A stretch of 13,295 nt of DNA from Pseudomonadota bacterium (GTDB lineage Bacteria; Pseudomonadota; Alphaproteobacteria; Sphingomonadales; Sphingomonadaceae): NCBI GenBank assembly GCA_023424275.1, contig JAFAED010000201.1:1-13295 (forward strand), in the 5' to 3' direction. The notes below the pieces were generated by a model. The model ran no database searches and had not been told where the DNA came from. It saw nothing but the letters and a program-made list of their open reading frames with translations. Each line of letters opens with the position of its first letter. Position 1 is the stretch's first letter. Made by a program: the position numbers and the translations under genes. Below are positions 1 through 7,900 of the stretch, piece by piece.

Positions 1-1272
1 CGCCGCGACCTGTTCCTCGACCTCGACCTTCATCGCATCGATGATGTGCTGCATGCGGCGGATGCGCCGCGACATGCCCTCGATCATCTCGATATTTTCG
101 CGGATCGGCTGTTCGCGCGGGATCGCCGACAGCGAGCCGAGGATCGTCGGCAGGAAACCCGGAAGCTGGCCCTGTTCGGTGGCTTCGCCGGGCTTGCCGA
201 CGCTGATCGCCTTATAATCGGGCTTGGGGTCGATATAGATGAAACGGCGGTCGATCTCGCGCCGCGCCGGCCGCTGCTTGAGCGCCGCAATCGCCGGGCG
301 AAACGGTGCATTGGCAAGCACCGCGCCGTCGATCAGCACGCGGTCGGCGGGGTCGCTGTCGGGGACGCGCGGCAGCTGCGCGCGGATGAAATCATCGCGC
401 CCCGGCCATGCGACGCCGCGCTTGTCGAGCGCCCTGTCGAGTTCGCGCAAGGTGAAGGGCGGAAAGGCGCCCGGAAAGCTTGCGGTCGCGCGCGCGGCGG
501 CGACCAGCGCCGGCACATCGTCGAGCCGCTTGCCCGCGCGGCCGTTCTGGCGGAATTGCATCATCAGCCGATGCTCCTGCTCGGTCACGCGCGGCGGGCT
601 GTTGAGCGTCAACTGCTCCTTGTGCCCCGCAAAGTCGGTGACCGAGACGATCAGGTCGACCGGCTGTTCGGCGGGCACGAGCGGCGGCCCCTGCGGCCCC
701 GCATCCATCGCGTCGAACGCATCGAGCAGCAGGTTCGAAAATGTCTCGCCACCAAAGGGCGGTTCGAACCAGCGCGCACGCACGAAGCGCGACAGCTTGG
801 CGCGCACCTCGTCCTGCGCCCCTTCTCCCACGGTCCGATCGATGGCATTGCCGCGCCGCTTCATCGCCCAGCCGGCGATCGGCACGGCCCAGAATTTCGT
901 CATCGCCGACAGCGGCCGCGCGTCGGGATCGAGCAGGCTGTCGACATCGGCGTCCTGCAGCCAGAGTTCGGTCAGCGGATCGAGCGACTTGCCGGTCGCG
1001 AGCGCGCGGGCCAAAAAGACCCCGTTGATCCCGCCCGCGCTGGCGCCCGCGACGATATCGGGCAAGACACGAAGCCGCACGCTACCATGTTCGGCGATCG
1101 CCGCGAGCAGATCGCGATAGACGCCGCCCGACCCGCCGATCCCTTCGCCGTCGTGAAAGGCGCGCGACGCCGCGGCGAGCCGCCAAATTTCCTTGGTGAT
1201 GCCGTGCATATAGACGGCGAGGCTGATGCCGCCGTAGCAAATCAGGGCGAAGCGTAGTTCCTTTTCCCGCAT
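1..1272 (-). CDS. Patatin-like phospholipase family protein (C-terminal part beyond left edge)
   Basis: This is a putative serine acyl-hydrolase of the patatin fold. The reading frame is open for 424 codons from ATG at 1272 to the window edge, so the C-terminus is missing. The N-terminus holds a glycine-rich oxyanion-hole segment (CYGGISLAVYMHG, residues 12-24) of the type seen in the bacterial patatin-like family that carries a DUF3376 C-terminal region. The nucleophile elbow is GASAG at residues 76-80, with Ser78 as predicted nucleophile. The partner of the Ser-Asp dyad is Asp315 in DGA (315-317), followed by NAPF. No signal peptide is visible, so a cytoplasmic or membrane-peripheral location is likely. 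The ATG is chosen because conserved sequence starts within a few residues of it; the ribosome-binding site is weak. It is divergent from the TonB receptor gene, with 126 bases between the starts. The substrate is unknown. The long plus-strand frame over the same DNA is a shadow. Confidence 0.88.
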   Translation of the reverse strand, partial: MREKELRFALICYGGISLAVYMHGITKEIWRLAAASRAFHDGEGIGGSGGVYRDLLAAIAEHGSVRLRVLPDIVAGASAGGINGVFLARALATGKSLDPLTELWLQDADVDSLLDPDARPLSAMTKFWAVPIAGWAMKRRGNAIDRTVGEGAQDEVRAKLSRFVRARWFEPPFGGETFSNLLLDAFDAMDAGPQGPPLVPAEQPVDLIVSVTDFAGHKEQLTLNSPPRVTEQEHRLMMQFRQNGRAGKRLDDVPALVAAARATASFPGAFPPFTLRELDRALDKRGVAWPGRDDFIRAQLPRVPDSDPADRVLIDGAVLANAPFRPAIAALKQRPARREIDRRFIYIDPKPDYKAISVGKPGEATEQGQLPGFLPTILGSLSAIPREQPIRENIEMIEGMSRRIRRMQHIIDAMKVEVEEQVAA

Positions 1273-1351
1273 TGCGAAGATGATAGCGCGCTTTGACCTG
1301 CCTGTCCCCCTCTCCCAAAGTCGAAGGACAATTCGGCTTTCTCCTTGCTTT

Positions 1352-1366
1352 TGAGAATAGTTCGCA
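1352..1366 (+). promoter_or_regulatory. Fur-box-like operator upstream of TonB receptor
   Basis: TGAGAATAGTTCGCA is an imperfect 7-1-7 inverted repeat; 10 of 14 positions fit TGATAATnATTATCA, and it fits still better the GAATnATTC core common in Fur sites. It lies 32 bases before the receptor ATG, suited to iron-dependent repression of the receptor/PepSY operon. It is also 80 bases upstream of the divergent patatin gene, so it might affect both. Assignment is by pattern only. Confidence 0.55.
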
Positions 1367-1398
1367 CTAGCGCGCGCTCCGAAAACAGGAGCTTTCCC

Positions 1399-3543
1399 AT
1401 GAACCGTACATTCGCCCTCGCCGCGCTCGCCTGCACGGCGCTTTCCTCGCCCGCTTTTGCGCAGGACAGCGCGCCGGTCGCCGATAGCGACGAGAGCGAA
1501 GGCACAATCATCGTGACCGCCGCGCGCACGACCCTGCCGCCGAACGCGCTGCCGCTGACGATCGATGTCATTTCGCAGGAGACGCTCGATCAACAGGTCG
1601 CGATTTCCGGTTCGGTCATCGATGCGGTCGCCAACCTGACACCCAGCTTCTCGCCGACGCGCCAGAAACTCTCGGGCGCGGGCGAGACGCTGCGCGGCCG
1701 CTCGCCGCTCTATGCGATCAACGGCATTCCGCAATCGACGCCGATCCGCGACGGATCGCGCGATGGCTATACGATCGATCCCTTTTTCCTTGATCGCGTC
1801 GAGCTGATCTATGGATCGAACGCCCTGCAGGGGATTGGCGCGACCGGCGGCGTGGTCAATCAGGTGGTGATCAAGGCGCCGCGCGAAGACGGTCTCTCCG
1901 GCCGCGCGCTGGTGCAGGGATCGACGGGCAATTTTGAAGACAACAGCTTCGGCGGCAAGCTCGGCGGGCTGCTCGCCTATCGCCGGGGCGCGTTCGACGT
2001 GACCGGCGGCGTCGCCTATGAAACACGCGGCCTCTATTACGACGGCGCGGGCCGCCGCGTGGGCATCGACAATACGCAGGGCGATGTGCAGGACAGCGAG
2101 AGCCTCAGCTTCTTTGCGCGCCTCGGCTATGATCTGTCGTCGACCGCGCGTATCGAACTGTTCGCCACGCGCTTCAACCTTGAGGGCAATGGCGACTGGA
2201 TACAGGTCGCAGGCAACCGGACGACGGGCCTTCCCACCAGTTCGACGCGTGGCGACATAGAGGGCGAAGCCGCCTCCAACCGCGTCGAAACGGTCAACCT
2301 GACGCTCACCGACACCGATCTTGGCGGCGGCAACCTGATCTTCCAGGCCTTCTTCAACCGGTCGCGCGATATTTTCGGCGGCGATGTCAGCGCGACCTTC
2401 CAGGACGCCAGCATTGCCCCCGAAGGCACGCTGTTCGACCAGTCGGCGAACCGCTCGCGCAAGCTCGGCGCGCGCGTCAGCTATGAACGGCAGCTTTTCA
2501 ACGCGCTCAACGTCACGCTCGGCTTCGACTCGATGTGGGACAAGACCCAGCAGGATTTGATCGCGACAGGGCGATATTGGGTCCCGCCGACGACCTTCCG
2601 CACGCTGGCCCCCTTCGGTCAGGCCAATCTCAAACTGTTCGACGGCGCGGTACGCCTCGCGGGCGGCGCGCGCTGGGAAAATGGTCAGCTCAAGGTCGAC
2701 GACTATGTGACGCTGGCCTCGTATAAATCAGCCCATGTCACGGGCGGCACCCGCAATTTCGACGATCTGCTGATCAACGGCGGCGTGATTGTCGAGCCGG
2801 CGGCGGGCATCCGCGCCTATGCCAGCTATGCCGAGGGCTATTCGATTGCCGATGTCGGCCGCATCCTGCGGGCGGTCAACGGCGCGAACCAGCCGAATTT
2901 CCGCATCGAGGATGTCAACGTCACCCCCGTGATTTCGAACAACCGCGAAGTCGGGATCGAGATCAAGCGCGGCCCGCTCGATGCCAGCGCCTCCTATTTC
3001 TGGTCGACGTCGAAGGACGGCGGCCTGTTGGTGGCGAACAGCTCTGGCATCTATGACGTTGTGCGCCAGCGCATCGAAATTCAGGGTTTCGAGATCAATC
3101 TCGCGGTCGAGCTTCCGCTGGACGGGCTGAAGCTTGGCACCGGCTACGCCCATCTGTCCGGCCGCACGGACAGCAACAAGGACGACAAGGTCGATATCGA
3201 CCTCGACGGCGCGAACATCTCGCCCGACCGCGTCAATTTCTGGGCCAGCTACAACAACGGGCCGGTGTCCGCACGTGTGCAGGCCGGCCTCTATCTCGAC
3301 CGCCGCTTCGACGGTGCGCCGGCCAATACCGCTTTTTCGGGCTACACGCTGACCGATGCGGTGCTGCGCTATGACCTGCCGCGCCTCGGCGGGATCACGC
3401 TGGCGGCGTCCAACCTGTTCGATGTCGACTATGTCACCTATAACAGCCAGACGATCCGTTCGACCGTCGAGACGACCGACAATGCCCGCTTCTTTACCGG
3501 ACGCGGCCGCACCGTCACGCTCGGCTGGGACTATCGCTTCTAA
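1399..3543 (+). CDS. TonB-dependent outer-membrane receptor, probably for a siderophore
   Basis: A 714-residue outer-membrane active transporter driven by TonB-ExbBD. Residues 1-21 form a signal peptide ending SSPAFA, cleaved before QD. A TonB-box-like segment (EGTIIVTAAR) is at residues 34-43. The plug domain follows to about residue 165 and includes LRGRSPLYAINGIPQ and ELIYGSNALQGIGATGGVVN, typical of siderophore receptors and reminiscent of the IutA group. The rest is a beta barrel ending in YRF, the terminal aromatic needed for Bam-dependent insertion. An aspartate-rich loop (DSNKDDKVDIDLDG) near residue 595 could bind a cation. The start at 1399 is chosen over an upstream in-frame TTG because AGGAG at 1387-1391 sits 7 bases before it and the signal peptide begins there. 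The gene is followed after one base by the PepSY gene and preceded by a Fur-like box. The ligand cannot be named from sequence; a metal chelate is the best inference. Confidence 0.93.
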   Translation: MNRTFALAALACTALSSPAFAQDSAPVADSDESEGTIIVTAARTTLPPNALPLTIDVISQETLDQQVAISGSVIDAVANLTPSFSPTRQKLSGAGETLRGRSPLYAINGIPQSTPIRDGSRDGYTIDPFFLDRVELIYGSNALQGIGATGGVVNQVVIKAPREDGLSGRALVQGSTGNFEDNSFGGKLGGLLAYRRGAFDVTGGVAYETRGLYYDGAGRRVGIDNTQGDVQDSESLSFFARLGYDLSSTARIELFATRFNLEGNGDWIQVAGNRTTGLPTSSTRGDIEGEAASNRVETVNLTLTDTDLGGGNLIFQAFFNRSRDIFGGDVSATFQDASIAPEGTLFDQSANRSRKLGARVSYERQLFNALNVTLGFDSMWDKTQQDLIATGRYWVPPTTFRTLAPFGQANLKLFDGAVRLAGGARWENGQLKVDDYVTLASYKSAHVTGGTRNFDDLLINGGVIVEPAAGIRAYASYAEGYSIADVGRILRAVNGANQPNFRIEDVNVTPVISNNREVGIEIKRGPLDASASYFWSTSKDGGLLVANSSGIYDVVRQRIEIQGFEINLAVELPLDGLKLGTGYAHLSGRTDSNKDDKVDIDLDGANISPDRVNFWASYNNGPVSARVQAGLYLDRRFDGAPANTAFSGYTLTDAVLRYDLPRLGGITLAASNLFDVDYVTYNSQTIRSTVETTDNARFFTGRGRTVTLGWDYRF

Positions 3544-3544
3544 G

Positions 3545-4633
3545 ATGATGAAACTGCTCGACACGCTCCACCGCTGGACCGGGGGCCTGATCGGCCTCGT
3601 GCTCGCGCTCATGGGCCTGTCGGGCACCATCCTGCTCTATGACTATCTGTGGATCGGATTTCCGGGGACCGGCGATCCGCTGCGCGGCGACCTTGCCACG
3701 GTCGCCGCGACCACCGAACGGCTGATGGCGACGCCCGGCGCGCAGGGCATCATCTATGCCGACGAACGCTTCGGGCTGCACCAGCTCCGCTTCGGCAAGG
3801 ATGCCGGCGGCTATGCGAACCAGTCGGGCGAGATCGTCACGCGCTGGGCGAGCCAGTGGGAGCGGCCCGAGCTCTGGATCTTCGATTTCCACCACCATCT
3901 GTTCACCGGCGACAGCGGCGAATGGGTGATCGGGATCGCGGGGCTCGCCGGGCTGTTCTTCGTCATCTCGGGCGTCATACTGTGGTGGCGCACCCGGAAG
4001 ACGTTCCAGCTGCGCCCGTGGCCGAAACGCATGAGCCGCCCGTCGATCGTCATGCACCACCGCGATCTCGGAATCGTCGTCGCCCCGCTGCTGCTGATCT
4101 CGATCGTCACGGGCACGATGATGATCTTCCGCCCGTTCGCGCTGGGCGTCGTCGCGCCCTTCGGGCCGGTCGCCGAGACCGCCAAGGCGCTCGATCCGCC
4201 CAAATACAAGGGCGGCCCTCTCGCCGAAAAACCCGACTATAGCGCGATGTTGACCGAGGCGCGCCGCCGCTTTCCCGATGCCGAATTCCGCATCCTCAGC
4301 CTGCCGCGCAAACCCGGCGACCCGATCAGCCTGCGCATGAAACAGCCCGCCGAATGGCTGCCCAACGGCCGCTCGACACTGGCGTTCGACGCCGCGACGG
4401 GCGAACTGCTCGGCGCGCGCGACGCGCTGAAGCTCGCCCCCGGGGCGCAGGCGTTCAACATGGCCTTCCCGATCCATGCGTCGAAGGTCGGCGGCTGGGC
4501 ATGGCGCATCCTGCTGACGATCTCGGGCCTTGCGATGACGATGCTCGGCAGCCTCGCCGTGTGGACCTTCTGGTTCAAGCGGCCGAAGCCGGTGAAGCGG
4601 GCAGCAAAGAAACCGGCGCTCGCGTCGGCGTAA
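3545..4633 (+). CDS. PepSY-associated TM helix protein (PiuB/COG3182-like)
   Basis: A 362-residue inner-membrane protein with four predicted helices: about residues 13-36, 128-148, 174-195 and a last one near the C-terminus, which ends in a basic tail. Histidines flank the helices: His9 in LHRWTGG, His116-118 in DFHHHLFTGD, His171-172 in MHHRDLG, and a later FPIH. This matches PepSY-associated membrane proteins, which are often encoded beside siderophore receptors and are proposed to bind haem and act as ferric-siderophore reductases; that role is not proven for this gene. Two tandem ATGs begin one base after the receptor stop (TAAGATGATG). There is no clear Shine-Dalgarno, so translation is probably coupled to the receptor. 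An open frame extends upstream to 3356, but only through receptor DNA, so it is not used. Same operon and probably same Fur control as the receptor. Confidence 0.9.
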   Translation: MMKLLDTLHRWTGGLIGLVLALMGLSGTILLYDYLWIGFPGTGDPLRGDLATVAATTERLMATPGAQGIIYADERFGLHQLRFGKDAGGYANQSGEIVTRWASQWERPELWIFDFHHHLFTGDSGEWVIGIAGLAGLFFVISGVILWWRTRKTFQLRPWPKRMSRPSIVMHHRDLGIVVAPLLLISIVTGTMMIFRPFALGVVAPFGPVAETAKALDPPKYKGGPLAEKPDYSAMLTEARRRFPDAEFRILSLPRKPGDPISLRMKQPAEWLPNGRSTLAFDAATGELLGARDALKLAPGAQAFNMAFPIHASKVGGWAWRILLTISGLAMTMLGSLAVWTFWFKRPKPVKRAAKKPALASA

Positions 4634-4677
4634 GCACGGACCGATGTCAGCTTTGGGTGGGGAGCTGCCGATAAGAT

Positions 4678-4729
4678 CCTCCCTGCGGCGTAGCCGTGGG
4701 GAGGGGGACCGCTCATCGCAGATGAGTGG
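4678..4729. repeat. REP-like element of two small palindromes
   Basis: Between the convergent PepSY and DUF4198 genes are two adjacent imperfect hairpins. One is 4678-4689 with 4693-4704 (12-base arms, 10 matches, 3-base loop GTA). The other is 4709-4717 with 4721-4729 (9-base arms, 8 matches, loop GCA). The flanking runs (GGGGAGGGGGACCGCTC, GGTGGAGGGGCC) are, from memory, a typical dispersed intergenic element of sphingomonads and relatives. It may help end transcription between the convergent genes. The 4634-4843 gap holds nothing else I can support except the hairpin at 4829. Confidence 0.6.
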
Positions 4730-4828
4730 TGGAGGGGCCGCGACGTCGCGCCCTTGCCTCTTCGTCATCGCTTCGCGCTGCCACATCCCCATGCCTGCGG
4801 TACAGGGAGGATTTAAACGCCAGCAATC

Positions 4829-4843
4829 GGCCGGAAACCGGCC
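4829..4843 (-). terminator. Hairpin directly after the DUF4198 stop
   Basis: GGCCGG (4829-4834), AAA loop, CCGGCC (4838-4843): a perfect 6-bp GC stem abutting the stop codon of the minus-strand DUF4198 gene. There is no clean T run; a short TTTAAAT follows some 10 bases on. It is symmetric, so it could also serve the convergent PepSY transcript. Confidence 0.45.
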
Positions 4844-5491
4844 TTACGGCGCGACGTAGGTCAGCGTTGACACATGGATCGTGCTGGCGACCGTCTTGCC
4901 CGACAGGATACGTTCGCCTTCGACCTCGTGCGATGTCGACAGCAGGTAACGGCCCTTGCCGCGCGCGGGGACGGCGATCACGCCCTTGTCGTCGGCGACC
5001 GTCGCCTTGGCCCAGCGATCGGGGTCGATGATCGTCAGCTTGGCGGCAGGAACCGGCTTGCCCTGCCACAGCACGGCAAAGCTGTCGCCGCCCGCCGTCA
5101 ACGGAACGATCTCCAGATCGAGCGCATGGCGCGTTTCGGTGCGCCCGGCGCGGGCATGATAGACGACGCCCTGCAACTTGCCGTCCTCGCCGGCCCAGGG
5201 TTCGAAGACATTGTCGTCGACCAGCCGCAGGTCGCCTGCGGCCGCAACCGCCGCTTCGATATGGTTGGTGCGCCGGACGAGCGGGGCAGGGCGCTCGCGG
5301 CTCTCGGCGAACAGGACCGGCGCCTTGAGCTTCGGAAATTCGGGGTCGCCGGCTTCGGGGACCGCCTCGGCCGGCTCGCCCAGATAGATGCGCGCAGGGG
5401 CGCTGCCGTCGCGTTCGATCCACACCTCATGCGCTGCGGTCGGCGACGCGACCGCGCCCAGGACCAGAAACGGAGCGAGCCACTTTTTCAT
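4844..5491 (-). CDS. Exported DUF4198 (COG5266-type) protein
   Basis: A 215-residue protein with a signal peptide (MKKWLAPFLVLGAVASPTAA), predicted cleavage leaving His21 as the new N-terminus (HEVWIERDG). This AH-x-x-W start is typical of DUF4198 proteins, which are exported and found with metal transport genes. The second half (FAVLWQGKPVPAAKLTIIDP to about residue 195, with ADDKGVIAVPARGKGRYLLSTSHE) has the beta-rich, carrier-like pattern of the family. The start ATG at 5491 is chosen because an AAAGGAAA ribosome-binding site lies about 8 bases upstream and the signal peptide begins there; the same frame stays open to 5962, but only through phoB DNA. It is convergent to the receptor/PepSY operon, and a weak Fur-like site lies upstream. 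The role is inferred: periplasmic binding or handling of a metal or metal chelate. The substrate is unknown. Confidence 0.82.
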   Translation of the reverse strand: MKKWLAPFLVLGAVASPTAAHEVWIERDGSAPARIYLGEPAEAVPEAGDPEFPKLKAPVLFAESRERPAPLVRRTNHIEAAVAAAGDLRLVDDNVFEPWAGEDGKLQGVVYHARAGRTETRHALDLEIVPLTAGGDSFAVLWQGKPVPAAKLTIIDPDRWAKATVADDKGVIAVPARGKGRYLLSTSHEVEGERILSGKTVASTIHVSTLTYVAP

Positions 5492-5582
5492 GCTGGATTT
5501 CCTTTGCCGAAGATCTGCGGGGGCGAGCCTGCCGTACGGCGGCGGCTCGCGATGCCCGATCCTTGGCAACTCCGGCAATCTA

Positions 5583-5599
5583 TTGCAAACGATTATTGA
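5583..5599 (-). promoter_or_regulatory. Weak Fur-box-like site upstream of DUF4198 gene
   Basis: TTGCAAACGATTATTGA, an AT-rich patch in a GC-rich gap, matches the 7-1-7 Fur consensus at about 9 of 14 positions. It lies about 92 bases before the DUF4198 ATG. Its appeal is mainly contextual: shared iron control with the facing receptor operon. Low confidence. Confidence 0.25.
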
Positions 5600-5620
5600 T
5601 AGCGGCGAAGCGGGGGCGTG

Positions 5621-5653
5621 GGCCGCCGGTGAACCTGCGGGCTTCCGGCGGCC
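5621..5653 (-). terminator. Hairpin downstream of phoB
   Basis: GGCCGCCGG (5621-5629) and CCGGCGGCC (5645-5653) form a perfect 9-bp GC stem with a 15-base loop, 13 bases past the phoB stop. No T run follows in the direction of phoB transcription, so it may act as an mRNA-stabilising 3' hairpin or with Rho rather than as a classic intrinsic terminator. Confidence 0.45.
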
Positions 5654-5666
5654 GAAGCGCGAAAAT

Positions 5667-6365
5667 TCAGACGCTTTTCCCGGCGTCGAGCGCATAACCC
5701 GCCGACCGCACGGTGCGGATAATGTCCGCGGTTCCGGGCAGGTTGATCGCCTTGCGCAGGCGGCGGATATGGACGTCGACGGTCCGCAGTTCGATGTCGC
5801 TGTCCTGACCCCAGACGCTGTCGAGCAATTGCCCGCGCGAAAAGACGCGGCCCGGATGCTCCATGAAATGACGGAGCAGGCGGAACTCGGTCGGCCCCAT
5901 AGCGACGATCTGGCTGTTGCGCACGACCTTGTGCGCGACCGAGTCCAGCTCGATGTCGGCATAGGTCAGCATCTCGCCGGCCAGCGCGGGACGCAGGCGG
6001 CGGAGCACGGCCTGTACGCGCGCGACGAGTTCGCGCGGGCTGAACGGCTTGGTGACATAATCGTCGGCGCCGGTTTCGAGGCCGCGGATGCGATCCTCTT
6101 CCTCGCCGCGCGCGGTGAGCATGATAATCGGGACGTTCGCCGACTTCGGGTTGCGGCGCAGGCGTCGGCAGACCTCGATCCCCGGCAGGCTCTCGATCAT
6201 CCAGTCGAGCAGGACGATGTCGGGCACGCGCTCCTCGACAAGGACGAGCGCCTGTTCGCCGTCGGGGGTCTGGCGGACCGAAAAGCCTTCGCGCGCGAAA
6301 TGCCAGACGATGAGCTCGGCGATCGCCTCGTCATCCTCGATCAGCAGCAGGTCGGGCTGCGGCAT
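5667..6365 (-). CDS. phoB: Phosphate regulon response regulator PhoB
   Basis: A 232-residue OmpR/PhoB-family regulator. The receiver domain (about residues 4-120) has acidic residues Asp11-Asp12, the phosphorylation site Asp54 in IVLLDWM, Thr84 in MLTAR and Lys106 in TKPF. The C-terminal winged-helix DNA-binding domain (about 132-227) ends with the recognition-helix pattern RTVDVHIRRLRKA and the wing motif IRTVRSAGYAL. When phosphorylated it activates promoters with Pho boxes, such as those found here before pstS. Its ATG overlaps the phoU stop (TGATG, one shared base), so translation is probably coupled. It is last in the pst-pho run, the usual place in alphaproteobacteria. The cognate kinase PhoR is not in this window. 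All key residues are present. Confidence 0.97.
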   Translation of the reverse strand: MPQPDLLLIEDDEAIAELIVWHFAREGFSVRQTPDGEQALVLVEERVPDIVLLDWMIESLPGIEVCRRLRRNPKSANVPIIMLTARGEEEDRIRGLETGADDYVTKPFSPRELVARVQAVLRRLRPALAGEMLTYADIELDSVAHKVVRNSQIVAMGPTEFRLLRHFMEHPGRVFSRGQLLDSVWGQDSDIELRTVDVHIRRLRKAINLPGTADIIRTVRSAGYALDAGKSV

Positions 6366-7084
6366 CAGCCTTGCTCCTGCTCCGCGGCGCCATCTTCGGG
6401 CTGTTCGCCGCGCTCGCGTTCCTCCATCCGTTCGCCGGTCACGACATAATAGACCATCTCGGCGATGTTGGTCGCATGGTCGCCCATGCGCTCGAGATTC
6501 TTGGCGACGAACAGCAGATGCGCGCTTTCCGAGATATATTTCGGATTTTCCATCATGAAGGTGACGAGCGTGCGGAAGATGCTGTTGTAGAAATCGTCGA
6601 CATTCTTGTCGCGCACCGTCACCCGCACCGCGAGTTCGGCGTCGCGCGCCGCAAAGCTGTCGAGCGCGTCGTGGATCAGCTCGACGACGATGTTCGACAT
6701 CGACATCAGCAGCGGGATCGCCTCGATCGAGCGCGTCTGGTCCATCAGCGCGACGCGCTTGGCGATATTCTTGCCATAATCGCCGATGCGCTCGACGACC
6801 GAGACGATTTTCAGCGCCGCGATCATTTCGCGCAGGTCGTCGGCCATCGGCGCCCGGAGGGCGATCGTCTGGACCGCCAGCTGTTCGACTTCGGCTTCCA
6901 GCGCGTCGATCTTCTTGTCGTCGCGCACGACCTGCGCCGCGAGGTCGAGGTCGCCCTTGTTGAGCGCGGTCATTGCCTGGAGCAGCGCCTGTTCGGCGCG
7001 GCCGCCCATTTCGCTGATCAGCCCGCGCAGGCGGTTCAGATCCTCGTCGAAAGCCTTGACCGTATGATCGTTCGTTAATGCCAT
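6365..7084 (-). CDS. phoU: Phosphate signalling modulator PhoU
   Basis: A 239-residue cytoplasmic, all-helical protein made of two PhoU repeats. Each repeat carries the metal-binding E-R-x-G-D motif: VVERIGDYGKNIAKR in the first half and NLERMGDHATNIAEMVYY in the second. PhoU links the Pst transporter to PhoR and keeps the Pho regulon off when phosphate is plentiful. The tail (EERERGEQPEDGAAEQEQG) is charged and low in complexity. An in-frame GTG lies immediately before the ATG at 7084; the ATG is preferred, with AAAAGGAC about 8 bases upstream. It lies 24 bases after pstB and overlaps phoB by one base, so it belongs to the same operon. Confidence 0.96.
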   Translation of the reverse strand: MALTNDHTVKAFDEDLNRLRGLISEMGGRAEQALLQAMTALNKGDLDLAAQVVRDDKKIDALEAEVEQLAVQTIALRAPMADDLREMIAALKIVSVVERIGDYGKNIAKRVALMDQTRSIEAIPLLMSMSNIVVELIHDALDSFAARDAELAVRVTVRDKNVDDFYNSIFRTLVTFMMENPKYISESAHLLFVAKNLERMGDHATNIAEMVYYVVTGERMEERERGEQPEDGAAEQEQG

Positions 7085-7108
7085 CACTCTTGTCCTTTTG
7101 GCTGCGGC

Positions 7109-7900
7109 TTAACCGTAGCGGCCAGTGATATAGTCCTTAGTCCGTTCCTGCTTCGGGTTGGTGAAGATGTCGGTCGTCTTCCCATATTCGACCAACGTCC
7201 CGAGGTGGAAAAAGGCGGTGCGCTGCGACACGCGGGCCGCCTGCTGCATATTGTGCGTGACGATCACGATCGCATATTTGCCGCGCAGTTCGTGGATCAG
7301 CTCCTCGATCTTCGCGGTCGCGATCGGGTCGAGCGCCGAACAGGGCTCGTCCATCAAAATGACTTCGGGGTCGACCGCGATCGCGCGCGCGATGCACAGC
7401 CGCTGCTGCTGGCCGCCCGACAGCGCGGTGCCGCTCTCACCCAGCCGGTCCTTGACCTCGTCCCAAAGGCCGGCGCGCACCAGCGCGCGCTCGACGATCA
7501 CGTCGAGGTCGGCCTTGTTCGGCGCGAGGCCGTGGATGCGGGGGCCGTAACCGACATTGTCATAGATCGACTTGGGGAAGGGGTTCGGTTTCTGGAACAC
7601 CATGCCGACGCGGGCGCGAAGCTGCACGACGTCCATCGACGGCGCATAGATATCCTCGCCATCAAGTTCGATCCGCCCCGTGACGCGCGCGCTGGCGACG
7701 GTGTCGTTCATGCGGTTCAGCGAGCGCAGGAAGGTCGACTTGCCGCAGCCCGACGGGCCGATGAAAGCGGTGACAAGGTCGGTGCCGACGTCGATCGAGA
7801 CGTCGTTGATCGCCTGTTTTTCGCCATAGAAGACGTTGACGCCGTGCGCCTTCATCTTGGGGTCGGCGATGGTAAGATCGTCTTGGGTCATTAGGGTCAC
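7109..7900 (-). CDS. pstB: Phosphate ABC transporter ATPase PstB
   Basis: A 263-residue ABC ATPase that powers phosphate import through PstC-PstA. Visible motifs are Walker [10 protein letters not shown] (48-56), the Q-loop VFQKPNPFP characteristic of PstB, the signature LSGGQQQR, Walker B VILMDEP followed by CSALDP, and the H-loop VTHNMQQA. Length is normal. Two starts are possible. GTG at 7900 gives a four-base GTGA overlap with the pstA stop, which suggests coupling; ATG at 7891 would remove three residues. Neither has a good Shine-Dalgarno, so I keep the GTG without strong preference. Nothing is missing or odd. Confidence 0.97.
   Translation of the reverse strand: MTLMTQDDLTIADPKMKAHGVNVFYGEKQAINDVSIDVGTDLVTAFIGPSGCGKSTFLRSLNRMNDTVASARVTGRIELDGEDIYAPSMDVVQLRARVGMVFQKPNPFPKSIYDNVGYGPRIHGLAPNKADLDVIVERALVRAGLWDEVKDRLGESGTALSGGQQQRLCIARAIAVDPEVILMDEPCSALDPIATAKIEELIHELRGKYAIVIVTHNMQQAARVSQRTAFFHLGTLVEYGKTTDIFTNPKQERTKDYITGRYG

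Noticed and set aside
46..1257. 403-residue plus-strand open frame
   Set aside because: It lies opposite the patatin gene, has arginine- and histidine-rich shadow composition and no recognisable motif. The minus strand holds clear patatin motifs.
3515..4792. 425-residue minus-strand open frame
   Set aside because: It is antisense to the PepSY gene and extends into the intergenic repeat. No domain pattern is visible.
4844..5962. 372-residue minus-strand frame ending in the DUF4198 protein
   Set aside because: The part above 5491 runs out of frame through phoB and the intergenic gap. The signal peptide and ribosome-binding site place the true start at 5491.
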